From Clostridia bacterium (GTDB taxonomy: Bacteria > Bacillota > Clostridia > Peptostreptococcales > Anaerovoracaceae), in assembly GCA_024403135.1 (NCBI GenBank), contig JAKSSK010000006.1, positions 1 to 50,481 of the forward strand: 50,481 nt of DNA. Reading direction: 5' to 3'. A program made the position numbers and the translations under genes. The number at the start of each line of letters is the position of its first letter. Positions within the stretch are counted from its first letter, which is position 1. This document shows, one piece after another, positions 27,113 to 35,451 of the stretch. Under the pieces are notes generated by a model that saw only the letters and a list, made by a program, of their open reading frames with translations, ran no database searches and was not told the origin of the DNA.

Positions 27113-28441
27113 ATGATAGAAAAGATCCCACCCCACAGCGAAGAAGCTGAGAAGGCCGTACTTGGAGCAGCAATGCTGGACAAGGATGCCCTACTTATGG
27201 CCCTAGAAAAGGTAAGAGCAGAATACTTTTACCAAGAAGCCCACAAGGAAATCTTTGAAGCCATCTACGACCTATACAGGGAGAACAAACCTGTAGATAT
27301 GCTTACAGTTTGTGAAAAGTTAACAGCAAGAAATACACTTGAGATGGTAGGAGGAAGACCGTACATAGCAGCTTTATGTATGGATATACCTTCTGTTTCC
27401 AATGCTTCAGAATATGCAAAGATTGTAACTGAAAAGTCTACAACAAGAAATCTAATAAAGGCATCAGAGGAAATCAACAGCCTATGCTTTAGCGGTGAAA
27501 TGAAGGTGGAAAATCTTTTGGACTACGCAGAGCAAAGCATCTTCGATATTGCAAAGCAAAAGCAGTCTAGAGAGTACGTCCCAATCAGCGAAGTAATGCT
27601 TGAAAATCTAAAGGCCATAGATGAGGCAGCCCAGAATCCTGGAAGAATCCACGGTGTACCTACAGGCTTTAAGGACCTAGACAACAAGCTGGGCGGACTT
27701 AAGAAATCTGACCTTATCATCATAGCAGCTCGTCCTTCCATGGGTAAGACAGCCTTTGCTTTAAACATCGCTCAGCAGAGTGCAATTAAGCACGGCTCAT
27801 CTGTACTAATTTTCAGCTTGGAAATGGACAGAACTCAGCTAGGCCAGAGAATGCTTTCAGTAGAATCAAGGGTAGAAATCAAGAAGCTTCAGGATGGAGA
27901 TCTTCAGAGGAAGGACTGGGAGAGAATTTCAGCATCCGTAGATACTCTATCCAAGGCTAACATTCAGATAGACAACACTCCAGGCATCAGCTTTATGGAG
28001 ATAAAGAACAAGTGCAGAAGATTAAAGGCTGAAAAAGGCCTTGACCTTGTAGTAATAGACTACTTACAGCTAATGAGCTATGAAGGAAAGACAGAGTCAA
28101 GACTTCAAGAGGTAAGCGCACTTTCGAGAAACTTAAAGCTTCTTGCTAGAGAGATGGAATGCCCAGTAATAGTACTGAGCCAGCTTTCCAGAGCAGTTGA
28201 AAAGAGAGACGATAAGCGCCCTATCCTTTCGGACCTTAGAGAATCAGGCTCAATCGAGCAGGATGCAGATATAGTAATGTTCCTACACAGGGAAGACTAC
28301 TACGATAAAGACAACGAGGACAAGAAGGGAATTTGCGAGGTTAACATCGCCAAGAATAGAAACGGTGAAACAGGCAGAGTTGAGCTAACATGGGTTGAAA
28401 GATACACCAAGTTTAGCGACAGATCAAAGGAAACTATATAA
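27113..28441 (+). CDS. dnaB: Replicative DNA helicase DnaB family
   Basis: A 442-residue hexameric helicase (called DnaC in Bacillus). The N-terminal domain begins IPPHSEEAEKAVLGAAMLD, the RecA-like core has Walker A ARPSMGKTAFAL near residue 205, VVIDYLQLM near residue 311 and SQLSRAVEKRDDKRP, all standard. AGAGGATAG precedes the ATG. Its stop overlaps the start of the DnaD-like gene as TAATG, coupling the helicase to its presumed loader. Confidence 0.97.
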   Translation: MIEKIPPHSEEAEKAVLGAAMLDKDALLMALEKVRAEYFYQEAHKEIFEAIYDLYRENKPVDMLTVCEKLTARNTLEMVGGRPYIAALCMDIPSVSNASEYAKIVTEKSTTRNLIKASEEINSLCFSGEMKVENLLDYAEQSIFDIAKQKQSREYVPISEVMLENLKAIDEAAQNPGRIHGVPTGFKDLDNKLGGLKKSDLIIIAARPSMGKTAFALNIAQQSAIKHGSSVLIFSLEMDRTQLGQRMLSVESRVEIKKLQDGDLQRKDWERISASVDTLSKANIQIDNTPGISFMEIKNKCRRLKAEKGLDLVVIDYLQLMSYEGKTESRLQEVSALSRNLKLLAREMECPVIVLSQLSRAVEKRDDKRPILSDLRESGSIEQDADIVMFLHREDYYDKDNEDKKGICEVNIAKNRNGETGRVELTWVERYTKFSDRSKETI

Positions 28442-29655
28442 TGAACTACAACAAGGAAAAAATAGACAACATCTTCCTATACGATACGAAGGTTGACAAC
28501 ATTTTCATCAGCGAATACATGGCCCTTGCACCTGAAAACTATGCAAAGGTATATTTGCTTGGCCTAATGTACGCTGAAAACGGGCAATCCGTTGAAAACC
28601 GCATACTTTCAAACCAGCTTAACACGGAAGAATCCATGGTTGAAAAGGCTTGGAAGTATTGGCAGGAAAAGGGCGTAGTAAAAATGTCCGAAGACAGCAT
28701 CAAGTTCCTTAACCTAAGGGAGAGAATGTTCGGAGTTTCCAAGGAAGAGGAGGAAGATTTATCCATTGATGATGGAACAAAGGAAGTTCTTAAGTACTTA
28801 GAGGAAAAGTGGGGCGTACTTTTTAGCGGCAAGGACCTGGAAGAGGTGGCAAGCTGGACAGATTTCTACTCAGTTGAGCCAGGCCTAATCATCAAGGCCA
28901 TCGACTACTGCAAGAATCTGGGCAAGGAAAACGTAAGATACCTTGAAAGGGTAATCCAGGGCTGGAGAGAAAGCGGTCTTAAGTCTGAGGAAGACGCTAT
29001 CAAGTACTTAGAGGAAAATGACCAAAGATACTATAGATACAGGAGAGTCTTTCAGGCTCTTGGCTTTAACCGAAACGCAACTGAGGCGGAGAGGGAAATG
29101 ATCGACGTCTGGTTCGATGAGATGAAGTTTACCATGGAAAGGGTAATCGAAGCTTGCGGCGAAACTTGCGGCATAGGAAATCCTAACATCAAGTACGTCA
29201 ATGCGGTTTTAACCAGCTGGCAAAGCAAGGCCCAAGAAAAGGGAGTAGATGTAAACAAGAAGAGCGTGGTTACTCAGGCTGTTTTAAACAACTACTATAG
29301 CTATCTAAGAGAGGAAGCTGAAAAGAAGGCCAAGGAAAGAAAGGAAGAGGTATATAGAAAGATACCTAAGATCAAGCAACTTGATGCTCAGATGGCTTCC
29401 CTATACGGCAGAATTACAACAAGCATGATCAGCGGAAACCTTAAGGATCAGGAAGAAATTAGAAGCAAAGTAGATAAGCTTGAAAAGGAAAGAGCAATCA
29501 TATTAACGGAAAACAATTTTGATATGGACTATACGGACACACAATATTCTTGCCCAATATGCAAGGACACAGGTCTTACCGATGAGGGAGAAAAGTGCCA
29601 GTGCGTAAAGCAAAGAATAGAAGAGGCAGAGGTATGGCAAAGAAAGATAAAGTAA
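28441..29655 (+). CDS. DnaD-domain protein fused to the N-terminal part of a DnaI/DnaC-type helicase loader
   Basis: A 404-residue protein. Residues about 110-180 and 195-265 look like two DnaD domains, each ending in a YxxxIxxxW-type helix (YLERVIQGW near 167-175, YVNAVLTSW near 252-260). Residues about 285-404 match, as I recall that family, the N-terminal region of clostridial DnaI/DnaC loaders: a long charged helix (KKAKERKEEVYRKIPKIKQ), ERAIILTENNF, and a zinc motif CPIC (Cys371, 374) with CQC (Cys386, 388). The AAA+ ATPase that normally follows is absent: the protein stops 16 residues later. It follows dnaB directly, so a role in helicase loading is likely. Confidence 0.78.
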   Translation: MNYNKEKIDNIFLYDTKVDNIFISEYMALAPENYAKVYLLGLMYAENGQSVENRILSNQLNTEESMVEKAWKYWQEKGVVKMSEDSIKFLNLRERMFGVSKEEEEDLSIDDGTKEVLKYLEEKWGVLFSGKDLEEVASWTDFYSVEPGLIIKAIDYCKNLGKENVRYLERVIQGWRESGLKSEEDAIKYLEENDQRYYRYRRVFQALGFNRNATEAEREMIDVWFDEMKFTMERVIEACGETCGIGNPNIKYVNAVLTSWQSKAQEKGVDVNKKSVVTQAVLNNYYSYLREEAEKKAKERKEEVYRKIPKIKQLDAQMASLYGRITTSMISGNLKDQEEIRSKVDKLEKERAIILTENNFDMDYTDTQYSCPICKDTGLTDEGEKCQCVKQRIEEAEVWQRKIK

Positions 29656-31238
29656 AGAAAAAAGAGAATAGAAAGAAGTTCTGGGACAAGGCAGTAGAAG
29701 TCTGCGCAGAACCCATATTCGCTTTAGATGAATTTCATGAGATCTGGGATGACGGCATGAAGGCCCTTTGGGATTTAATCGTTAATGGGGCTGCTGCCAT
29801 CGTAGATGGAGTGGACTTCTTAGTAGATCTAATAGCGAGGTGCATATTCTTCGTATACTTCCACATAGTTAGAGGTCTTCACCTAATGCTGGTGGATATG
29901 CGTAAGCACAGAAAGGCACTGGTTAGGGATTCCGTAATATTTCTATTCATATTCATAGGACTGTTTGCAATTCTAAACTATGCTACAGGCTATGAATATG
30001 CATATAAGGGAAAGATTTTAGGCGTAGTCAAGGACCAGGATGACGTGTTCCAGGTAGTAGAGATAGTAAGTGAAAACCTAAGTAAGGAGTACGGCAACAA
30101 GATTGAGATAGACCCTGAAGAGGATATAGCCTTTACTAGAATCTTTACCCTAGGTAAGGAAATAGACGATATAGACATGGTACTTTCAAGACTATCCAAC
30201 ATGTCCGATGCACAGGCAGAGGCCTACGCTATTAGAATAGACGGAAAGAACAAGTACTATCTAGAGACCAGAAAGGATGCCAACAGCGTTCTAAACAGAA
30301 TCATGGCATACTACGTTCCAAAGGATAAGTGGTCCAAGTACGAGACCATCGGCTTCATGGAAGACGTAAAGGTAGTGAAGGTAGATACTATCACAGGTAA
30401 CATCAAGTCACCTAATGCTGTTTTCAAGACAATCCTGAAGGGCAAGAAGGGTGAAGGATACTACAAGATTAAGAAGGGAGATACCATCTCTGGCATCGCC
30501 AAGAGAAAGCACATCTCCATCAAGACAATCAGAAAGCTAAATCCTAAGCTGGATATAGGTCTAATACATTCAGGACAGAAGATCCTGATAGCAAAGGCAA
30601 TCCCTAGTCTTACTGTTAAGACCATAGGCATTGAAACATACAAGAAGAAGACCAAGTATAAGACAATATACAAGGATTCCAAGAACGTATATAGAGGCGA
30701 GACCAGGGTAGCAAGAGCTGGCGTAAAGGGAGTCAAGTCGGTAACGGCTAGAATTACTAGAAAGAATGGAAAGAAGATAGATGAGGAAGTAATCTCAACT
30801 AAGGTTCTTAAGAAGCCAGTAACTAGGATAGTTCTAAAGGGTACAAAGAAGAGACCTCCAACAATAGGTTCAGGTCACTTCGCATGGCCAGTTCACGGTG
30901 CATCCATCACATCGTACTTCGGTGGAAGATGGGGTAGAATGCATGAAGGTATCGACCTAGCATGTTCAACAGGAACTCCAATCTACGCTGCTGACGGTGG
31001 TACAGTAACGTTAGCAGGATGGCACTGGGGCTACGGACTATGCGTAATCATAGACCATAAGAACGGATACGAAACCCTATACGGACACTGCAACAACCTA
31101 TACGTTTCAGTAGGAACTAAGGTATACAAGGGCAAGAAGATTGCAGCGGTAGGTAATACAGGAAACAGCTATGGATCTCACTGTCACTTCGAAATCCATA
31201 GACACGGAACTCCTGTTAACCCATTAAGTTATCTATAA
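29634..31238 (+). CDS. Membrane-anchored M23 peptidase with LysM and G5 domains
   Basis: A 534-residue cell-wall hydrolase candidate. A basic N-terminus and a hydrophobic stretch (about 45-88) precede a clear membrane helix (about 100-117). An extracellular region follows, then LysM (YYKIKKGDTISGIAKRKHIS near 270-289), a G5 domain (about 320-415) and the M23 zinc peptidase with HEGIDLA and HCHFEIH near the end. M23 enzymes cut peptide cross-links of peptidoglycan. I place the start at the ATG at 29634 inside the end of the DnaD-like gene; the ribosome site (AGAGGCAGAGG) is modest. Confidence 0.87.
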   Translation: MAKKDKVKKKENRKKFWDKAVEVCAEPIFALDEFHEIWDDGMKALWDLIVNGAAAIVDGVDFLVDLIARCIFFVYFHIVRGLHLMLVDMRKHRKALVRDSVIFLFIFIGLFAILNYATGYEYAYKGKILGVVKDQDDVFQVVEIVSENLSKEYGNKIEIDPEEDIAFTRIFTLGKEIDDIDMVLSRLSNMSDAQAEAYAIRIDGKNKYYLETRKDANSVLNRIMAYYVPKDKWSKYETIGFMEDVKVVKVDTITGNIKSPNAVFKTILKGKKGEGYYKIKKGDTISGIAKRKHISIKTIRKLNPKLDIGLIHSGQKILIAKAIPSLTVKTIGIETYKKKTKYKTIYKDSKNVYRGETRVARAGVKGVKSVTARITRKNGKKIDEEVISTKVLKKPVTRIVLKGTKKRPPTIGSGHFAWPVHGASITSYFGGRWGRMHEGIDLACSTGTPIYAADGGTVTLAGWHWGYGLCVIIDHKNGYETLYGHCNNLYVSVGTKVYKGKKIAAVGNTGNSYGSHCHFEIHRHGTPVNPLSYL

Positions 31239-31239
31239 A

Positions 31240-31263
31240 AGGCGGGGCCATAGGGCCCTGCCT
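31240..31263 (+). terminator. GC-rich hairpin after the M23 peptidase gene
   Basis: AGGCGGGGCC pairs with GGCCCTGCCT (one G-T wobble) around a four-base loop. No T-tract follows, so it is a weak terminator or an mRNA-stabilising stem between the peptidase and divIC genes. Confidence 0.45.
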
Positions 31264-31279
31264 AATTAAAGGAAATAAA

Positions 31280-31567
31280 ATGAGTAGAACTAGCAAGAAG
31301 AAAAAACTAAACAGGGTAAATGTTATCAAGATAGCCATAGCTCTTCTTGTTGCAATATTTGTAATTGTTTCCGCCAAAAGCATAATTTCTCTAAAGATAG
31401 AGCAATCACATCTAAAGGCAGAAAACCAAAAGCTTATCGAACAGAGGGATGACCTTAAAAAGCAAAAGGATAATATTGATTCAAAGGAGTATGTTGAAAA
31501 GCAAGCCAGGGATGTTCTAAAGATGGTAAAACCTGGTGAAAAGATATTTGTATTAGAAGACGACTAA
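31280..31567 (+). CDS. FtsB/DivIC-family septum formation protein
   Basis: A 95-residue bitopic protein: a basic N-terminus, one membrane helix (about 17-37), then a coiled coil (SLKIEQSHLKAENQKLIEQR and on to about 72) and the conserved VEKQARDVLKMVKPGEK end. This is the DivIC/FtsB pattern; such proteins form a complex with FtsL and FtsQ/DivIB at the division septum. It precedes rnmV by one base after its stop. Confidence 0.85.
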   Translation: MSRTSKKKKLNRVNVIKIAIALLVAIFVIVSAKSIISLKIEQSHLKAENQKLIEQRDDLKKQKDNIDSKEYVEKQARDVLKMVKPGEKIFVLEDD

Positions 31568-31568
31568 G

Positions 31569-32102
31569 ATGGAAAAGTTAAAGGTAAAGGAAGCCATAGT
31601 GGTTGAAGGAAGGGATGACACCGCAAGAGTAAAGGAAGCGGTTGAAGGCTTTACCATTGAGACTCATGGCTTTGGAATAACGAAGGAAAAATATATAGAG
31701 ATTGAAGAAGCCTATAATGCTCAAGGAATAATAATATTTACAGATCCGGACTTTTCTGGAGAAGAAATAAGAAGAAAACTTTTGAAGAAGTTTCCTGGTA
31801 GCAAGCAGGCTTTTTTAGATAGAGAAAAAGCAACCCTAGATGGGGATATAGGCATAGAAAACGCAAAGCCAGAGGACATCATCGCTGCTTTAAAAAAGGC
31901 TAGATGCACCCTAAGGGAAGAGGAGGACACCTTTACATTTAAGGACCTTACCTACTACGGCCTTGAAGGAAATAAGAAGCTAAGGGAAAAGGTAGGAAGA
32001 GAGCTAGGCATAGGATATGCCAATGCCAAGACCTTTTTAAAGAAGCTAAACAGCTTTGGAATAACAAAGGAAGAACTAGAGGAGTGTCTTAATGTCAGAT
32101 AA
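31569..32102 (+). CDS. rnmV: Ribonuclease M5
   Basis: A 177-residue Toprim-domain nuclease that matures 5S rRNA. The Toprim signatures are VVEGRDD (residues about 11-17) and FTDPDFSGEEIR near residue 57. Length is close to the Bacillus enzyme. It overlaps rsmA by 11 bases, the usual Firmicutes pair. Confidence 0.95.
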   Translation: MEKLKVKEAIVVEGRDDTARVKEAVEGFTIETHGFGITKEKYIEIEEAYNAQGIIIFTDPDFSGEEIRRKLLKKFPGSKQAFLDREKATLDGDIGIENAKPEDIIAALKKARCTLREEEDTFTFKDLTYYGLEGNKKLREKVGRELGIGYANAKTFLKKLNSFGITKEELEECLNVR

Positions 32103-32949
32103 GATATATACTAAGAGCGCCATAGGCCAGATGAAAAATAAATATGGATTTAAGTTTACTAAAAGCCTTGGCCAGAACTTTCTGACGGATGGAAACGTGA
32201 TTGAGGAAATAGTAGAGGCTTCAGGTGCTACCAAGGATGATCTAGTAATAGAGATAGGTCCAGGCATGGGAGTTTTAACACACCTTGCTGCTGAAAGGGC
32301 AGGCCATGTGGTAGCAATTGAAATAGACCAGAGCCTAATTCCGATTCTAGAGGAAAACCTAAAGGACCTAGATAACGTTACCATCATAAATGAGGACGTG
32401 CTGAAGCTAGACATAAATGAAATCATAGATAGGTATGATTGTAAGAGCGTTAAGATAATAGGCAACCTGCCTTACTACATAACCACCCCTATCATCATGA
32501 AGCTGTTAGAGGAAAACGTTAAGGCAGACAGCATCACCATAATGCTTCAAAAGGAAGTGGCTGAAAGGATTAATGCAGAGCCAGGAACAAAGGCATACGG
32601 AGCAATATCTGTAGCCGTAAAGTACTACGCCACTGTAGACTATATCATCGATGTTCCAAAGGAGGTTTTCATACCTCAACCTAAGGTTGACTCTAGCGTA
32701 ATAAGGCTTAACATCCTTCAGGATAGAAGTGTAAAGGTAAATAATGAGGACCTGTACTTTAAGGTGGTAAAGGCTGGCTTTGGAATGAGGAGAAAGACCC
32801 TTTCAAACTCGCTTACTCTACTTGGAATAGATAAATCGCAAATAAACGATGCACTCGAAAAGGCTGGAATTAACCCTACTAGAAGGGCTGAGACCTTGAG
32901 CCTGGAGGAATTCGCAAAATTAACAGAGGTGCTAGATGGGATCAATTAA
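32092..32949 (+). CDS. rsmA: 16S rRNA dimethyladenosine transferase RsmA (KsgA)
   Basis: A 285-residue methyltransferase that dimethylates two adjacent adenines at the 3' end of 16S rRNA. Motifs: KSLGQNFL near residue 24, VIEIGPGMGVLT near residue 52 and IIGNLPYYITTPI near residue 122. It overlaps rnmV upstream and ybaK downstream (14 bases), so all are in one operon with the DivIC-like gene. Confidence 0.97.
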   Translation: MSDKIYTKSAIGQMKNKYGFKFTKSLGQNFLTDGNVIEEIVEASGATKDDLVIEIGPGMGVLTHLAAERAGHVVAIEIDQSLIPILEENLKDLDNVTIINEDVLKLDINEIIDRYDCKSVKIIGNLPYYITTPIIMKLLEENVKADSITIMLQKEVAERINAEPGTKAYGAISVAVKYYATVDYIIDVPKEVFIPQPKVDSSVIRLNILQDRSVKVNNEDLYFKVVKAGFGMRRKTLSNSLTLLGIDKSQINDALEKAGINPTRRAETLSLEEFAKLTEVLDGIN

Positions 32950-33421
32950 GACAAACGCAATTAGACTACTAGATGGACAAAAGATAACATACGCCCTATT
33001 TGAATACGATACTTCCGACGGACTTTTAGATGGAGTATCTGTAGCACATAAGACGGGAAGAAACATTGACCAGGTTTTCAAGACTTTGGTTACGGTGGGA
33101 GCTTCAAAGGAGCACTACGTATTTTGCGTTCCCGTTGAAATGGAGCTTGACCTAAAGAAGGCTGCAAAGGCCTGCGGTGAAAAGAAGGTGGAGATGATAC
33201 TTGCTAAGGAGATCACTCCTACCACAGGATACATAAAGGGTGGATGTTCACCTATTGGAATGAAGAAAAAATTTAAGACATACATCGACGAGACCTGCCT
33301 TCTATACGACAAGATCTGCGTAAGCGGAGGCAAGGTTGGCCTTCAGCTAGAGATAGGGGTAGATGACCTAATGAAGGTGGTAGATGGAAAGACTTTTGAC
33401 CTAACAAAAGAACCAGCATAG
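32936..33421 (+). CDS. ybaK: YbaK/EbsC-type Cys-tRNA(Pro) deacylase
   Basis: A 161-residue editing domain protein that clears cysteine mischarged on tRNA-Pro. The family lysine is seen in QVFKTLVTVG near residue 49, and GGCSPIGMKKKF and SGGKVGLQLEI complete the pattern. It starts inside rsmA and its stop codon lies in the loop of the following terminator. Confidence 0.92.
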   Translation: MGSIKTNAIRLLDGQKITYALFEYDTSDGLLDGVSVAHKTGRNIDQVFKTLVTVGASKEHYVFCVPVEMELDLKKAAKACGEKKVEMILAKEITPTTGYIKGGCSPIGMKKKFKTYIDETCLLYDKICVSGGKVGLQLEIGVDDLMKVVDGKTFDLTKEPA

Positions 33422-33437
33422 CTGGTTCTCTTTTTTT
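33409..33437. terminator. Terminator between ybaK and ridA
   Basis: AGAACCAGC (33409-33417) pairs perfectly with GCTGGTTCT (33421-33429), followed by CTTTTTTT on the plus strand; on the minus strand TTTTGTTAGG follows, so it can serve both convergent operons. Confidence 0.92.
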
Positions 33438-33813
33438 ATACTTCTGCGATTATTTCAATTTCTATCATTACGTCCTTAGGTAGTCTAGATACTTCTACTG
33501 CTGAACGTGCAGGTGGATTTTCTGGAAAGTACTTAGCGTATACCTCGTTTACCTTTCCGAAGTTACCCATATCTGAAATGAAGCAAGTTGTCTTTACTAC
33601 CTTATCTAAGGATGAGCCTGCTTCTAATAGTATCTCCTTGATGTTTTCAAATACCTGTGTTGCCTGCTTAGTAATATCTGCTTCAACAACTTCACCAGTC
33701 TTTGGATCGATTGGAATTTGTCCTGATGCGAAAAGCATATTGCCTACAACAATTGCCTGTGAATATGGCCCTATTGCAGCAGGTGCTTTATCTGTAGCTA
33801 TGATCTTCTTCAT
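33436..33813 (-). CDS. ridA: RidA-family enamine/imine deaminase
   Basis: A 125-residue protein with the RidA pattern: [20 protein letters not shown], the segment [20 protein letters not shown] with the conserved arginine that binds the substrate carboxylate, and the usual length. RidA clears reactive enamines made by PLP enzymes such as threonine dehydratase. It overlaps the end of aroF as ATGA and shares its ribosome site region (GGAGAATATT), so it is translated with aroF. Confidence 0.95.
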   Translation of the reverse strand: MKKIIATDKAPAAIGPYSQAIVVGNMLFASGQIPIDPKTGEVVEADITKQATQVFENIKEILLEAGSSLDKVVKTTCFISDMGNFGKVNEVYAKYFPENPPARSAVEVSRLPKDVMIEIEIIAEV

Positions 33814-34658
33814 AATATTCTCCTTAGTTCTTCCAGCTTAGGAAGAAGTTCCTTTAGTTCTTCTATTGTTATGGCCTGAAATCCATCGCAAAGAGCGGAC
33901 TGAGGTTCATCGTGTGTCTCAATCAGTAGTCCTTGGCATCCTGCAGCTACTGCAGCCTTGCATACTGGGCTAACTAGCTTGCTCTCTCCTGTGCTATGAC
34001 TAGGATCTGCAATGACAGGAAGGTGTGTTAACTGACGAAGCAAAGCTATAGCTGTAATATCGAAGGTGTTTCTCATGGAAGTTTCAAAGGTTCTAATACC
34101 TCTCTCGCAAAGGATTACCTTGTGGTTACCTTCTGACATAATGTACTCTGCGCTAAATAGCAGCTCCTCCAGTGTATTTGAAAAGCCTCTCTTTAAAAGA
34201 ACTGGCTTATTTGTCTTTCCTACCGCTTTTAGAAGGGCGAAGTTTTGCATGTTCTTTGCCCCGATCTGAAGGATGTCCACATCCTTAAATAGTTCAAGCT
34301 GTGAAGGATCCATGATCTCAGAAACTACAGGAAGACCTGTAACCTCTTTAGCGTCTACAAGGTACCTAATGCCCTTATCTCCTAAACCCTGGAATGTGTG
34401 TGGGCTAGTTCTAGGTTTAAATGCGCCGCCTCTTAAAACTTGGCATCCAGCAAGTCTAACCTTTCCAGCAAGATCAACTATCTGATCCTTGGACTCTACG
34501 CTGCAAGGACCTGCAAATACGGTGAAGTTATCTCCGCCAATCTTTACCCCTGCAACTTCAATTACGGTGTCCTCTTCTTTAAAGTTTCTACCTGCGTATT
34601 TAAACTTGCTTTCCTCTATGGATTTGTTTACTAATTCGTCTCTTAAATTTAATGACAT
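33810..34658 (-). CDS. aroF: 3-deoxy-7-phosphoheptulonate synthase (DAHP synthase, type I-beta)
   Basis: A 282-residue enzyme of the first step of aromatic amino acid synthesis, condensing phosphoenolpyruvate and erythrose 4-phosphate. Motifs: [34 protein letters not shown] and IADPSHSTG. It lacks a large regulatory extension; the N-terminal about 35 residues may be a short ferredoxin-like or linker remnant. GAAAGGCGAG precedes the ATG. No other aro gene is nearby. Confidence 0.93.
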   Translation of the reverse strand: MSLNLRDELVNKSIEESKFKYAGRNFKEEDTVIEVAGVKIGGDNFTVFAGPCSVESKDQIVDLAGKVRLAGCQVLRGGAFKPRTSPHTFQGLGDKGIRYLVDAKEVTGLPVVSEIMDPSQLELFKDVDILQIGAKNMQNFALLKAVGKTNKPVLLKRGFSNTLEELLFSAEYIMSEGNHKVILCERGIRTFETSMRNTFDITAIALLRQLTHLPVIADPSHSTGESKLVSPVCKAAVAAGCQGLLIETHDEPQSALCDGFQAITIEELKELLPKLEELRRIL

Positions 34659-34683
34659 TTTTCTCGCCTTTCGTACTAGAGGT

Positions 34684-34692
34684 ATTATACCA
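34684..34692 (-). promoter_or_regulatory. Extended -10 promoter of aroF-ridA
   Basis: On the minus strand TGGTATAAT, an extended -10 with perfect TATAAT (34684-34689). The -35 region is weak, as is common with extended -10 promoters. It lies next to the divergent promoter at 34696. Confidence 0.55.
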
Positions 34693-34695
34693 TAA

Positions 34696-34724
34696 TTGAC
34701 TAATTAAAGTATATATATTAAAAT
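34696..34724 (+). promoter_or_regulatory. Promoter placing the transcription start on the ATG of the DUF218 gene
   Basis: TTGACT (34696-34701), 17 bases, TAAAAT (34719-34724). Six bases separate the -10 from the ATG at 34731, and there is no ribosome-binding site, so the mRNA is probably leaderless. Confidence 0.65.
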
Positions 34725-34730
34725 TTTCAT

Positions 34731-35432
34731 ATGATAAAAGCTATTAAAAGATTTTTCAAATTAATATTCGCCTTGGCCCTAATTATTGTGGTGGCGGTGG
34801 TTGGAATCAGCATGCTAGTAACCAAGAACCAGGATGAAAACATTATCTACAGATTCCAGGACTACGACCAGAAGATAGGGCACCCTTATGACCAGGAAAT
34901 GGCAAAGCTAAATTGCGATGCCATAGTAGTACTGGGGGCAGGCATTTATGAGGATGGAACACCAACACCTATGCTAAAGGATAGGCTGGAATCTGCCATC
35001 TCCCTTTACAGAAGCGATGTGGCAAAGAAGATTCTAGTAACTGGAGATAACGGCACCAAGGGACACAACGAGGTTAAGTGCATGTACGATTACCTGGTTT
35101 CAAGGAGCATTCCAAAGGATGCAATCTTTGTTGACCACGCAGGCTTTTCCACATACGACAGCATGTACAGGGCGCAAAGCATATTTGAAATACATAGGCC
35201 AATAGTTGTAACCCAGGGCTACCACATGTATAGAGCTTTGTTCATAGGAAACAACCTGGGCATGGAGTGCTACGGGGTAGCAGCTGATCAGAACACATAC
35301 GGCGGCCAAATCTTTAGAAGCGTGAGAGAGATTTTAGCTAGAGATAAGGACGTTTTTAAGACATATTTAAAGATGAAACCAACATACGGTGGAAGCAAGA
35401 TTCCGATTACTGGAACTGCCAATGGTATATAA
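34731..35432 (+). CDS. DUF218 (SanA/YdcF/ElyC-like) membrane protein
   Basis: A 233-residue protein with one N-terminal membrane helix (about 8-30) and an extracytoplasmic DUF218 domain: DAIVVLGAGIYEDGTPTPMLKDRL, KILVTGDNG, STYDSMYRA and VVTQGYHMYRAL. Escherichia coli SanA and ElyC of this family affect envelope barrier or envelope precursor metabolism; the reaction is unknown. The start has no Shine-Dalgarno sequence, but the promoter fits a leaderless transcript. It is followed by glutaminase after 19 bases. Confidence 0.82.
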   Translation: MIKAIKRFFKLIFALALIIVVAVVGISMLVTKNQDENIIYRFQDYDQKIGHPYDQEMAKLNCDAIVVLGAGIYEDGTPTPMLKDRLESAISLYRSDVAKKILVTGDNGTKGHNEVKCMYDYLVSRSIPKDAIFVDHAGFSTYDSMYRAQSIFEIHRPIVVTQGYHMYRALFIGNNLGMECYGVAADQNTYGGQIFRSVREILARDKDVFKTYLKMKPTYGGSKIPITGTANGI

Positions 35433-35451
35433 TCTAAGTAGGGAGAGAATT

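Noticed and set aside
29640..29700. Possible frameshift joining the DnaD-like protein to a downstream ATPase
   Set aside because: All frames after 29655 were read: only the M23 peptidase gene is present, with no Walker A motif, so the missing ATPase is not hidden by a shift here.
30461..30736. Minus-strand open frame inside the M23 peptidase gene
   Set aside because: No start signal and hydrophobic composition caused by the reverse complement of Lys-rich codons.
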